Source: CALLPQ01 sp964392325 (GTDB taxonomy: Bacteria; Pseudomonadota; Alphaproteobacteria; Caulobacterales; Parvularculaceae). From it: DNA of 64,000 nucleotides. The DNA lies in contig CAYMPJ010000006.1 in NCBI GenBank assembly GCA_964392325.1, positions 89,695 through 153,694 on the forward strand. Direction: 5' to 3'. The notes below the pieces were generated by a model, which was given only the letters and a program-made list of their open reading frames with translations, did no database searches and was not told the origin of the DNA. Positions within the stretch are counted from its first letter, which is position 1, and every line of letters starts with the position of its first letter. The translations under genes were made by a program, and so were the position numbers. This document shows, in pieces, positions 26,058 to 35,117 of the stretch.

Positions 26058-27473
26058 ATGTCCATGCAGCCACCTGTAATTACACGTTTTGCCCCATCCC
26101 CAACCGGTTATCTCCATATTGGCGGCGCGCGCACAGCATTGTTTAACTATCTCTTCGCCAAACGCCACGGAGGTAAGTTTCTGCTGCGCATCGAGGACAC
26201 AGACCGGGCGCGCCACAATCAAGATGCGGTAGATGCGATTATCAATGGCCTTAACTGGTTGGGATGTAGCCCTGATGAGCCAGCCACTTCTCAATATGAA
26301 AGCCGTGAGCGCCATGTGGAAATTGCCCATCAATTGTTAGAGAGCGGTCATGCCTATCGCTGCTATTTAACCCCGGAAGAACTTGACGACGCGCGGGAAA
26401 AAGCACTCGCCGATAAAACCCGTTTTGAAAGCCCATGGCGCGAGCGCACCGACTATCCTGCTGGCAAACCATTTGCGATCCGCTTTAAAGCACCGCAAGC
26501 GGGCGAGACAGTTCTCGAAGACGCAGTTCAAGGCAATGTGACGATCCCCAACACATCCCTCGACGATATGATTATCTTGCGCAGCGGGGACGACGATAAA
26601 AGCCATAACGGGCCCACATATAACCTCGCCGTAGTTGTGGATGATTATGATATGGGCATTACTCACATCATTCGCGGTGATGACCATTTGATCAATGGCG
26701 CTCGCCAGCAGCAAATCTACGAGGCGCTGGGATGGCCCGTTCCCGTTTGGGCGCATATCCCGCTTATTCACGGGCAGGACGGCAAGAAACTCTCAAAGCG
26801 CCACGGCGCATTGGGGGTCGAGGCCTATCGGGATATGGGATATCTCGCGGATGGCCTTGCCAATTATCTCCTGCGCCTTGGTTGGGCCCATGGCGATCAG
26901 GAGTTTTTTACCAGCGAAGAGGCCTCCTCCCTATTCGAGCTAAACGGCATCAATAAATCCCCTGCTAGGTTGGATCTGGACAAACTCGATCACATCAATA
27001 GCCATTATATTCGAAACCTTAGCAATACGGATTTCGTAACCCGAGGAATGGCTTTTCTGGATGACGAAAAGCACTCCCGACCAGATGTGGAAAACGCCCT
27101 TCTACGCGGTGCCGCCTTCTTAAAGGAACGTTGCGCAAACTTGTCTCAATTCGGTCCGGCAGCCGGATTTATAACCACCCGGCGCCCTCTGGAAATCACC
27201 GGCAAAGCCGCAAAACCCCTGAAAAAAGACGGCGCACAAGAAACCCTTCTCGAAGTAATTAATTTATTGAAAACACTAGAAAAATGGGATAATGCTGACG
27301 ACCTCGATGCGGCGCTACAAACGTTTGCAGACGAAAAAGGGGTTGGATTTGGCCAGGTAGGTCAACCTGTACGCGCTAGCCTAACGGCTGGCATGCCGTC
27401 GCCAACACTTGGGCAGGTACTCTTTGCACTTGGCAAGGAAGAAAGCCTATCACGATTAGATGACCAGTTATAA
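26058..27473 (+). CDS. gltX: Glutamyl-tRNA synthetase
   Basis: 471 residues from the ATG at 26058, chosen because the product then begins MSMQPPVITRFAPSPTG as in homologues and CAAGG lies just upstream; an earlier start at 25983 would add 25 atypical residues. The class I signatures are present: HIGH as YLHIGGART near residue 20, and KMSKS as KKLSKRHG near 243. The zinc-binding cysteines found in some GltX are not evident. It charges tRNA-Glu, and in organisms with GatCAB also tRNA-Gln. It lies between divergent comEC and downstream gltA. Confidence 0.96.
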   Translation: MSMQPPVITRFAPSPTGYLHIGGARTALFNYLFAKRHGGKFLLRIEDTDRARHNQDAVDAIINGLNWLGCSPDEPATSQYESRERHVEIAHQLLESGHAYRCYLTPEELDDAREKALADKTRFESPWRERTDYPAGKPFAIRFKAPQAGETVLEDAVQGNVTIPNTSLDDMIILRSGDDDKSHNGPTYNLAVVVDDYDMGITHIIRGDDHLINGARQQQIYEALGWPVPVWAHIPLIHGQDGKKLSKRHGALGVEAYRDMGYLADGLANYLLRLGWAHGDQEFFTSEEASSLFELNGINKSPARLDLDKLDHINSHYIRNLSNTDFVTRGMAFLDDEKHSRPDVENALLRGAAFLKERCANLSQFGPAAGFITTRRPLEITGKAAKPLKKDGAQETLLEVINLLKTLEKWDNADDLDAALQTFADEKGVGFGQVGQPVRASLTAGMPSPTLGQVLFALGKEESLSRLDDQL

Positions 27474-27581
27474 GCAACCGAACGTACTTCGTGGGTTGGC
27501 TTTAGGGTTTATTGCAGTATATTGCACCGCAAAATAGCAAATTAGAATTATACAACAGATAAGAAAGAGGAGCCTGTTACG

Positions 27582-28886
27582 ATGGAAAGCAAGATGAAAC
27601 AGTCGAGCACGATGTACGTAGAATTAGACGGTAAAAAGGGTGAATTCCCTGTCTATAGCGGAACTGATGGGCCTCACGTCGTAGACATCCGCACCTTTGC
27701 AAAACAAACCGGTGCCTTTACTTTCGACCCTGGATTTACCTCCACAGGGAGCTGCGAGTCTCAGATAACCTTTATCGATGGTCAAGAGGGTGTCCTTTTG
27801 TATCGTGGCTATCCCATTGACCAGTTGGCCGAGCAATCTTCATTCATGGAAGTTGCCTATCTCCTTCTCAAGGGCGAATTACCAAACGGTACCGAATTTA
27901 CCGAGTTCGAGAATACTATCACTCGGCACACCATGATACATGAGCAATTAAAAGCATTCTATTCCGGCTTCCGCCGTGATGCACACCCGATGGCTATTAT
28001 GGTTGGTGTCGTCGGAGCACTGGCTGCCTTTTATCACGACTCGACCGACATAAATGACCCGGTACAACGCAAAGTCGCCAGCCACCGCATGATCGCAAAA
28101 ATGCCGACTATCGCCGCGATGGCCTATAAATTCTCTATCGGCCAACCCTTCGTATTCCCTGACAATAATTTGGGATACACAGAAAACTTCATGCGCATGT
28201 GTTTTGCCGTGCCCGCAGAAGAGTATGTCGTCAATAAAACGCTTGCTGACGCGCTGGATAAAATCTTCATTCTTCACATGGATCACGAGCAAAACGCATC
28301 AACATCAACGGTGCGCCTTGCCGGTTCATCAGGTGCCAATCCATTTGCGTGTATTGCAGCGGGTATCGCTTCATTGTGGGGACCTGCTCATGGCGGCGCG
28401 AATGAAGCTGCTCTTAATATGCTGGCCGAGATTGGTAGCGTTGATCGCATCCCGGAATTTATTGCCCGCGCGAAAGATAAAAATGATCCCTTCCGTTTGA
28501 TGGGATTTGGTCACCGGGTTTATAAAAACTATGACCCACGGGCAAAAGTTATGCGCGGTGCAACGCACGAAGTGCTAAACGCAATCGGCGTGGAAAACGA
28601 TCCCCTCTTACAAGTTGCCATGGAGCTAGAAAAAATTGCTCTTGAAGATCCATATTTTGTAGAAAAGAAACTCTATCCAAATATCGATTTTTATTCCGGT
28701 ATCACGCTTAAAGCCCTTGGCTTCCCGACGGAAATGTTCACGGTTCTCTTTGCTCTAGCCCGTACTGTTGGCTGGATTGCTCAGTGGACGGAAATGCTGG
28801 AAGATCCTAGCCAGAAAATTGGCCGTCCTCGTCAGATATATACAGGTGAGCCTAGCCGTGATTACAAACCAATTGGGTCACGATAA
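27582..28886 (+). CDS. gltA: Citrate synthase
   Basis: 434 residues, the hexameric type II length typical of proteobacteria. It condenses acetyl-CoA and oxaloacetate at the entry of the TCA cycle. Catalytic residues lie in WGPAHGGANEAAL, MGFGHRVYKNYDPRA and NIDFYSG, matching the two His and one Asp of the family. An AGAGGAG ribosome binding site precedes the ATG at 27582. It has its own 108-base upstream region after gltX. A strong hairpin with a T-run lies 60-90 bases after its stop, inside the next reading frame. Confidence 0.97.
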   Translation: MESKMKQSSTMYVELDGKKGEFPVYSGTDGPHVVDIRTFAKQTGAFTFDPGFTSTGSCESQITFIDGQEGVLLYRGYPIDQLAEQSSFMEVAYLLLKGELPNGTEFTEFENTITRHTMIHEQLKAFYSGFRRDAHPMAIMVGVVGALAAFYHDSTDINDPVQRKVASHRMIAKMPTIAAMAYKFSIGQPFVFPDNNLGYTENFMRMCFAVPAEEYVVNKTLADALDKIFILHMDHEQNASTSTVRLAGSSGANPFACIAAGIASLWGPAHGGANEAALNMLAEIGSVDRIPEFIARAKDKNDPFRLMGFGHRVYKNYDPRAKVMRGATHEVLNAIGVENDPLLQVAMELEKIALEDPYFVEKKLYPNIDFYSGITLKALGFPTEMFTVLFALARTVGWIAQWTEMLEDPSQKIGRPRQIYTGEPSRDYKPIGSR

Positions 28887-28897
28887 AGTCACTCTAT

Positions 28898-30241
28898 ATG
28901 CATGAAATATTCGATGCATTAGATTTAAAACAATCACCAATAAACATTACCGGGAAGGGAGATTTACCTTCCCGGTTTTGCGTAACCGATTTGGCCGTCT
29001 CATCCCAGCACTGTGTTGCCAACGCGATGACAGAGTTGATGACGGTTTTGTCTCTCACAAAAACCCCTCCCCCCATAACACTGGACAGACGTCTTGCCTC
29101 TCTCTGGTTTAGCTTTACTTACCAGCCCATTGGTTGGGATGTCCCCTCCTCATGGGATGAGATAGCCGGTGATTATAAAACCCGCAATGGCTGGATTAAA
29201 CTTCACACCAACCTGCCCCACCATAAAGCAGCAGCGCTTAGCATCTTGAAGGTAGAAAGCAACCGCGATGAAGTTGCACGAGCAGTTCGTCAATGGGACG
29301 GGGAAGATCTGGAAACGGCAATCGTTAATGCGGGCGGTGTTTGCGCTAAAATGCGCAGCCGCGCGGAATGGACCGCGCACGAGCAAGGCAAGGCCGTTGC
29401 AAAAGAACCCCTCATTCATTGGGACATCCAAGCCGATACATCGCTGCGAGAATGGAAACCAACCATAGAGCGCCCCCTAAAAGGATTAAAAATTCTCGAC
29501 CTCACGCGGGTTCTCGCTGGGCCCGTGGCCACCCGAACTCTAGCCGGATTTGGCGCGCAGGTCTTGCGTATTGATCCCGAAAACTGGGATGAAAATGTTG
29601 TGGTGCCCGAAGTGACGCTCGGAAAACAATGTGCCTTTCTGAATTTAAAAAAGCCGGAAGGATTAGAGCGATTTGTACAATTGCTCGGTAGTGCCGATAT
29701 TTTAATCCATGGTTATCGCCCCGGCGCACTGGATGGGCTGGGTCTTGGAAAAACAAAACGTCAGACTTTAAATCCTGGACTGATTGAAATCTCCCTTGAT
29801 GCCTATGGATGGAGCGGTCCTTGGGCGGCGCGGCGCGGATTTGACAGTCTGGTGCAAATGAGTTGCGGCATTGCACAAGCTGGAATGGTTTGGGCCAATG
29901 CAGAAAAACCAACACCCCTACCGGTGCAAGCGCTCGATTTTGCCACAGGTTACATTATGGCGGCAAGCGCCATCCGTTCCCTGACAATGGCTCTGAAAGG
30001 AGAACGCAAAGCCCATGCCCGCCTCTCCCTTGCCCGCACCGCAGAATTACTGATCGCGCACCCGCAAGAGCAAAAAGGCGAAACGTCACTAGCACTAGAG
30101 GATCACGAATTTAAATCCGACATTGAAAAAACACCATGGGGAGATTTACGGCGCTTGAATGTCCCCTTTGAAATTGAGGGCACGCCGATGTATTGGGATA
30201 GCCCGGCATGTAAATTCGGCAGCGCGAAAGCCCATTGGTAA
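28898..30241 (+). CDS. Class III (CaiB/BaiF-type) CoA-transferase family protein
   Basis: 447 residues. The CoA-transferase core begins near residue 190 (LKGLKILDLTRVLAGPVATRTLAGFGAQVLRID) and contains RRGFDSLVQMSCGIAQ with the Asp near residue 315 that matches the family's catalytic aspartate. The first 190 residues (NGWIKLHTNLPHHKAAAL, AIVNAGGVCAKMRSRAEW) resemble the small domain that normally follows the core, so the order looks permuted or is half of a tandem. Such enzymes move CoA between carboxylic acids; the substrate is unknown. The ATG at 28898 has no ribosome binding site; a later start near 29028 is possible because a terminator-like hairpin interrupts the early frame. Confidence 0.8.
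   Translation: MHEIFDALDLKQSPINITGKGDLPSRFCVTDLAVSSQHCVANAMTELMTVLSLTKTPPPITLDRRLASLWFSFTYQPIGWDVPSSWDEIAGDYKTRNGWIKLHTNLPHHKAAALSILKVESNRDEVARAVRQWDGEDLETAIVNAGGVCAKMRSRAEWTAHEQGKAVAKEPLIHWDIQADTSLREWKPTIERPLKGLKILDLTRVLAGPVATRTLAGFGAQVLRIDPENWDENVVVPEVTLGKQCAFLNLKKPEGLERFVQLLGSADILIHGYRPGALDGLGLGKTKRQTLNPGLIEISLDAYGWSGPWAARRGFDSLVQMSCGIAQAGMVWANAEKPTPLPVQALDFATGYIMAASAIRSLTMALKGERKAHARLSLARTAELLIAHPQEQKGETSLALEDHEFKSDIEKTPWGDLRRLNVPFEIEGTPMYWDSPACKFGSAKAHW
28949..28979 (+). terminator. Hairpin with T-run, probable gltA terminator
   Basis: ACCGGGAAGG (28949-28958) and CCTTCCCGGT (28967-28976) form a perfect 10-bp G+C-rich stem with an 8-base loop, followed by TTT. It lies 62 bases after the gltA stop and within the 5' part of the CoA-transferase frame. 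Confidence 0.7.
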
Positions 30242-30267
30242 TAGCCACACGCTTTAGCCCAAAGGCA

Positions 30268-31257
30268 TCATCGCTTAAATCGTCCCTGACTTATAGCAAG
30301 GCCGATAGAAACAACACCGAGCGCTATAAATGCATTCACGGAAAGACGCTCACCGAATAAAACTGCTCCCAGCACTATCGCCCATAGCGGCACCAAATAA
30401 TTCGCATACGACATAAAACTTGCCCCCACCCGCTGGATCAATATAACGATGACAATCGAGCCGATACCAGTGGGAAAAATGCCCAGAGCAATGGTCGCAA
30501 GCATTGATGAAATGGACCAGGCCTCATAATCCCATTGCACAAACAAAAGAGCGGGAGTTGCACTGATCGCAGCCGCCAATAGGTTTCCAGCCGCAAAAAC
30601 TCTTGGCCGCACAAAAGGCGCACGCCGCGTAATGACGGCAGCGCCGGCATAACAAAGCGCTGCAAAAACCACCGCTATTTGCGCGATAAGACTCGATTGC
30701 GCCATTCCGCTAAGCGCTGCAGGCCCCAAAAGAATGACAGCCCCAGCAAGCCCCAGTAAAAAGCCAACAAGCTTGCGCCCCGTCAATTTTTCATCGGTAA
30801 ATACCGCAGCAAGGCCGAGCGTCCAGATTGGCATGAAGGCCATATATATACCCGCAAGGCCGCTTTCGACATATTGCTGTGCCCATGGAAAAATAAAGAA
30901 AGGCAGAGCCGTCCCCGGCGCGCCGACAAGCGCCATAAAAACCCAACGTCGACCTATACGCCTGCCACCTTGATCGGATTGTTCAAACAAGGGAGGAAAC
31001 CGACGCCCGGTGCCAAACATGATCGCAGTCATCAATAACGCGCCGATCCATAGACGGACTACGGTCACAAGAAGAGGCGGCAGCGTTTCAATTGATGTTT
31101 GTATAAGCGCAAATGCGGAGCCACCCAAAACGATGATGCTACCCAGCAATATCCAGTCGAGAAGTTTTGGCGTTGATAAACCAGCGCTCGCCGCATCCTT
31201 GTTTCCCGGGTTGGCGGCAACAGAATCAGACGTTGGTTTGGATGGAGAATTGGTCAC
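30268..31257 (-). CDS. EamA/DMT-superfamily permease
   Basis: 329 residues with two EamA repeats (10 predicted TM) after a polar N-terminal 35 residues. Repeat ends are marked by FTDEKLTGRKLVGFLLGLAG and LFGERLSVNAFIALGVV. It starts with GTG at 31257; the AAGGGT upstream that could act as ribosome binding site lies in the 3' arm of a hairpin (31261-31285). The substrate is unknown. It converges with the CoA-transferase gene, leaving 26 bases between. It is not closely similar to the EamA permease at 10262-11149. Confidence 0.87.
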   Translation of the reverse strand: MTNSPSKPTSDSVAANPGNKDAASAGLSTPKLLDWILLGSIIVLGGSAFALIQTSIETLPPLLVTVVRLWIGALLMTAIMFGTGRRFPPLFEQSDQGGRRIGRRWVFMALVGAPGTALPFFIFPWAQQYVESGLAGIYMAFMPIWTLGLAAVFTDEKLTGRKLVGFLLGLAGAVILLGPAALSGMAQSSLIAQIAVVFAALCYAGAAVITRRAPFVRPRVFAAGNLLAAAISATPALLFVQWDYEAWSISSMLATIALGIFPTGIGSIVIVILIQRVGASFMSYANYLVPLWAIVLGAVLFGERLSVNAFIALGVVSIGLAISQGRFKR

Positions 31258-31260
31258 ACA

Positions 31261-31285
31261 AGATACCCTTTATTGAAGGGTATCT
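31261..31285 (-). promoter_or_regulatory. Hairpin covering the ribosome binding site of the EamA permease
   Basis: AGATACCCTT (31261-31270) and AAGGGTATCT (31276-31285) are perfect 10-base arms with a 5-base loop. On the minus strand it starts 9 bases after the DUF4139 stop and ends 3 bases before the GTG of the permease; the AAGGGT there is the only Shine-Dalgarno-like sequence. It may limit translation or end the upstream transcript; no T-run follows. Confidence 0.45.
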
Positions 31286-31294
31286 CTAATCAGC

Positions 31295-32968
31295 TTAATC
31301 TGTCCACTCAAGCATATAAGTGAGTTCAGAGGCACTATATGCTGAAATTTCCCATTGCCATTTGGGATAGGCGCTCTTTTTATCTCTTTGTCGCGAAGAA
31401 TTTCCGACCTTCAAATTTTTGAGATACCCTTCGCGATTTTGCGAAACTTCCGTCAGCACCTGATAGGTATTGGCATTGGTGATTTTATGGCCAATTTCAA
31501 CCACATAACGGTATCGATTTTTCCCAATCTCGCTCCGCTTTGATGAAATAATGGTGGTTTCCATATTGACCGAGGGACTTCTCCCAATCCCAACTTCCAC
31601 CGGGAGACCCACCGCTAAATCTCGAATCCCTCCTTCACCGAGATAAAAAGTGGCTGTATCTTCATTATTGACCTTACTCATTACACGGACATTACCCGCA
31701 GGCAAGGGCTCTGCCAGCTCCCCCTCTTTATTATTATCGATATCATATCGCAAAATTGCGTTATTGTAGTCGGTATAATCATTCTTCCCAAATCCATCGT
31801 TACGTTCGAACACATGAATGCGGGTGACATCAATGTCAGGCTTTTGTAAAAACAAAACCTGTTTGCTTTGATAAGCTGCAACGGTGGTTGGTTGCGGGGT
31901 ATAATAAAGTTTGTAATCGCCAATATCTTCACGTTCGGCTTGAGCCTTCTGCGCAGTAACAGTAACTAAATCGGCCTGCGATTCAGCGATCGGGGCAGTA
32001 GCGAATTCAACTTGAGGACTCTCAAATTGTTTTCCCAGCCGCCTTGTTTGGTAACTTCGGTCAGAAGCAATCACACCTCTTTTCGTTGACCCTCTAGGCC
32101 AACAGGACGCATAAAACGCTTTCGCACTGCTCTCTTCCGATCGGGTTTCTCGCAGGCGCTGTAAATTACCCGCAATAACGCCTGTTGGCGCGTTTTGAAT
32201 TGAAATTGCTGTTTCATTTCTCAAGGTGAGCCATCCGGCGATATCGGCTTTTCCTTCCTCGCCTAATGTTAGAATATAGTCCGCCTCCCAATCAAAGCCA
32301 CTTGCCAAATAACTGATTGTAAAATTTTGCACCCCGGCCTCTTCGGCGCTAACTTCTAGCGAAAGGGTTGGCTCGGCACGTAATGCAGGCGGAATATCAT
32401 CAAAGGTAATTTTTTCCGGCAGACCGGAACAGTCAAACACCTCAATCTCCCCTTCAATATCCATTACCACACCGCGCCCAGCCGAGATAATTATTGCTTC
32501 CTGTTCGAAGGCTTCTCCTGTCGCCGGGTTGGTGCGGGTCAAATACACTTTTTGCCCAACGGACTTCTCAAACAAAGATGACTGCGAGAGCAGATTGAAA
32601 TCAAAATTACGTTCAATATTGATGGCTCCAAACTCGCGAAGGATTGCCGTTTGAGGAATGATTAGATCATTAACGCCAGCAAAAGAAATCTTGGAGCGCC
32701 CCGCCGGTATTTCTACTGAGCGGGTTTCCATTATCAGTGCAAGATCATCCCGGTAAATGGTAATAGCAATGCCGTCAGGTTTTGGAGAAACAATCTCGCT
32801 TTGCAAATCCCCGTTTGGCGGGGTTAACAAAGCCGAGAGATCTCCATCCTTGCTGATGGGGATGGCAGAAAGCGCATCATTCTGCGCATACGCAACTGCC
32901 GATCGAGCATAAATGGTTGTTACGATCAACATGGAAACCAAGATAATATTAATGGTAAAGCGAACCAT
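31295..32968 (-). CDS. DUF4139 domain protein, exported
   Basis: 557 residues with a signal peptide (residues 1-29, ending AVAYAQ) and a strong GGGGAGGT ribosome binding site. The family pattern is clear: AITIYRDDLALIMETRSVEIPAGRSK near the N-terminus, LRAEPTLSLEVSAEEAG and ASGFDWEADYILTL in the middle, and a C-terminal beta-rich part ending TYMLEWTD. DUF4139 proteins are exported beta-rich proteins of unknown function. It follows a homologue on the same strand after 12 bases, so the two form an operon of paralogues. Compared with its neighbour it has a longer N-terminal spacer and more insertions. Confidence 0.85.
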   Translation of the reverse strand: MVRFTINIILVSMLIVTTIYARSAVAYAQNDALSAIPISKDGDLSALLTPPNGDLQSEIVSPKPDGIAITIYRDDLALIMETRSVEIPAGRSKISFAGVNDLIIPQTAILREFGAINIERNFDFNLLSQSSLFEKSVGQKVYLTRTNPATGEAFEQEAIIISAGRGVVMDIEGEIEVFDCSGLPEKITFDDIPPALRAEPTLSLEVSAEEAGVQNFTISYLASGFDWEADYILTLGEEGKADIAGWLTLRNETAISIQNAPTGVIAGNLQRLRETRSEESSAKAFYASCWPRGSTKRGVIASDRSYQTRRLGKQFESPQVEFATAPIAESQADLVTVTAQKAQAEREDIGDYKLYYTPQPTTVAAYQSKQVLFLQKPDIDVTRIHVFERNDGFGKNDYTDYNNAILRYDIDNNKEGELAEPLPAGNVRVMSKVNNEDTATFYLGEGGIRDLAVGLPVEVGIGRSPSVNMETTIISSKRSEIGKNRYRYVVEIGHKITNANTYQVLTEVSQNREGYLKNLKVGNSSRQRDKKSAYPKWQWEISAYSASELTYMLEWTD

Positions 32969-32980
32969 CGCTTACCTCCC

Positions 32981-34549
32981 CTAACGCCAATTACGTTTTA
33001 TCGTAAATGTCAAAATCGTCTCCCCCTCAGCGGGCACTTCAACATCATAAACATAATTATTATGGCTAGGGTTACGGCTCTTTATTGACTCGGTTGAAAC
33101 CTCTGTCTCCATGCCAAGCCAACCAGCATTTTGCCGAATAACAACAGTGACAGGCTCACGTTTGGCATTGCGCACCACATAGGACATGGATATCTCATCA
33201 GCGTAGCGACCACGCTTAACATTCGATTTGACCGTGGATTGAACTGTAACATCAAAGGCTTCACCAATTTTTAGCGAGAGATCGGCGCCGCCCGCTGTAT
33301 GGGTAATGCGATCCTCTCCAATAAATTGTGCCCGGTCCAGACTATCTTTCGTGTATACTCGCACCGTCCCCGCGGGTAGCGCCGCACCAAGTCCTGTTTT
33401 TTTGCTATTAGAAAAAGCGATTCGCACATCAACATTTTGCGGGTCTCTTTGGGTGTTAAAACCAGTCGCCAAATATTCATACGCCTTTGCCGCTTTGGCC
33501 TTATCGGCATCAACAAACGCTACTTGTTTGGTCTGACTACTCGCCACCGTAGTAAAACCCGGTAACGGATAAAGTATATTGTCGCCTAAGCGTGCCTCGC
33601 CCGTGGCTTCAATGCCGCCGGAACGAGTTGAAGAGGTCGACAATCCGCGGCGCGGATAGTTGGGGCGTCGATTTTGATTGTTAGCCCCGCGCACATCACC
33701 GGCAACCATCTGGATTTGCGCATCTTTAAAACTGGTCTGGGTATTATTGCGCAAGGTCACCCATCCTTGAAAATCCATTGCGCCGGCGGCTTCATCAAAC
33801 AAAGCCACATAATCGGCCTGCCAACCTAAACCATTGGTGAGATATGTCAGGGTTGTCTCTTTTCTCCCCGCCCTTTCACTATCGACCATCACAGACAGCG
33901 TTGGCTCGGCGCGCAAATTCTCTGGCACCTTATCGAAAATAACCCGCGTTGGCAGATTATCATCACGCAAGACCTCAATACGGTCACCGATTTTGGCAAC
34001 AACACCATTATTTGCCGACAGAATTTTTGCTGTTTGGGTTGTCTCCTTGCCTGTCGCCGGGTTGGTGCGCACGATCTTGACGGTTTTACCCACCGCTTTT
34101 TCCATCAGCTTTGATGGGGTGAGCAAGTCATAATCGAAATTCTGCTCGATGATGGATACACCGGGGGCATTAAATGTCACTGTTGGGGCATTAATCTGGG
34201 AGGAGACACCAGGAAGCTCTATAACCGAGCGACCCTTTTTGTATGAGATGGAACGCTGATCGCGAATCAGGGCCAGATTATTGTTATATATTGTGAGGTT
34301 GAGGCTCTCGCTGACATTATTCGCTGACTGTGCCCATGCACTATTTATGTCCAAGGGGGCTGTTAGAATGCTAAAAGTGGCGATCGCAAATATGCTCGCA
34401 CTATATAGAGTGGGCCCATTCAATTTTCTGTTGAAAGATATGTGTCTGCGATGAACGGTTTGACTGCGATATATATGTGGCCTTGTAGATGGTCCCGAAA
34501 TCCTAGCTTTTTCTTGTCTCTTATCCCCCAAACCCATAAAAGCAACCAT
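32981..34549 (-). CDS. DUF4139 domain protein, exported, paralogue of the downstream gene
   Basis: 522 residues. A strong GGGAGGA ribosome binding site just before the ATG at 34549 supports this start, although it puts about 50 basic residues (rich in Arg, Lys, His) ahead of the hydrophobic signal segment (about 52-74, ending SAWAQ). The domain pattern matches its neighbour: NLTIYNNNLALIRDQRSI, RAEPTLSVMVDSERAGR, YLTNGLGWQADYVAL, and a C-terminal EGETILTFTIKRNWR. Similar blocks in both genes, such as the KTVKIVRTNPATGK motif, show that they arose by duplication. Function unknown. Confidence 0.85.
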   Translation of the reverse strand: MVAFMGLGDKRQEKARISGPSTRPHIYRSQTVHRRHISFNRKLNGPTLYSASIFAIATFSILTAPLDINSAWAQSANNVSESLNLTIYNNNLALIRDQRSISYKKGRSVIELPGVSSQINAPTVTFNAPGVSIIEQNFDYDLLTPSKLMEKAVGKTVKIVRTNPATGKETTQTAKILSANNGVVAKIGDRIEVLRDDNLPTRVIFDKVPENLRAEPTLSVMVDSERAGRKETTLTYLTNGLGWQADYVALFDEAAGAMDFQGWVTLRNNTQTSFKDAQIQMVAGDVRGANNQNRRPNYPRRGLSTSSTRSGGIEATGEARLGDNILYPLPGFTTVASSQTKQVAFVDADKAKAAKAYEYLATGFNTQRDPQNVDVRIAFSNSKKTGLGAALPAGTVRVYTKDSLDRAQFIGEDRITHTAGGADLSLKIGEAFDVTVQSTVKSNVKRGRYADEISMSYVVRNAKREPVTVVIRQNAGWLGMETEVSTESIKSRNPSHNNYVYDVEVPAEGETILTFTIKRNWR

Positions 34550-35117
34550 CTCATCCTCCCGATTTAAAATTAACCTTAATATTATGTGTATGGTAATTCA
34601 GTCTAAAAGTCGATCATAGCTGGACCATTTGAAGTCTTCATATTCGCCTCATGATCTACTATTAGATAGAGGGCATATTCCAAAAAAATGCATCCCTACA
34701 GAGGGTAAAAAAGGGAATGAAAAATGGCCAAAAACAGGCGAAAACCGGACCATAAAAAGTTAAAATTTGCGATGGGAACTGAATAAATTGTGTGCTGCAC
34801 AAAAAAACTGGACGATTTGGAAAAAACCAAGAGAATCGCTAGCTAAATCTTAATAATTTCTAAATTTTTCATCGCAGAAATAGCTCTCCCAACACAAGAA
34901 AAAGCTCAATTTGAGACATTTTTGTCCCACATTCAAACAAAGGAGAAAGTTTTTAGCAAATTTGAGCCAATTTTTTGCAAATTGGGACAATCAGATGTTG
35001 CGGGGCCTGTTTTATAATGGTACGACGATCTCACCTTTTCTTGATAAAAGGAAAGCGCGTTTTTCGGGGACTCCTCTGGCGCGCGAATTTATCTTTAATG
35101 AACGTCGGAGATTTTAA
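34550..35117. other. Intergenic region upstream of the VPLPA-CTERM gene
   Basis: 568 AT-rich bases between divergent DUF4139 and VPLPA-CTERM genes. Around 34906-34995 the element TTTGAG occurs twice, next to TTTGTCCCAC and TTGGGACA, a loose inverted arrangement that might be regulatory. A frame at 34911-35117 abuts the next gene but has no protein character. Confidence 0.45.

Noticed and set aside
34911..35117. 68-codon frame ending exactly at the start of the VPLPA-CTERM gene
   Set aside because: No ribosome binding site or protein character; the junction is a coincidence of stop and start.
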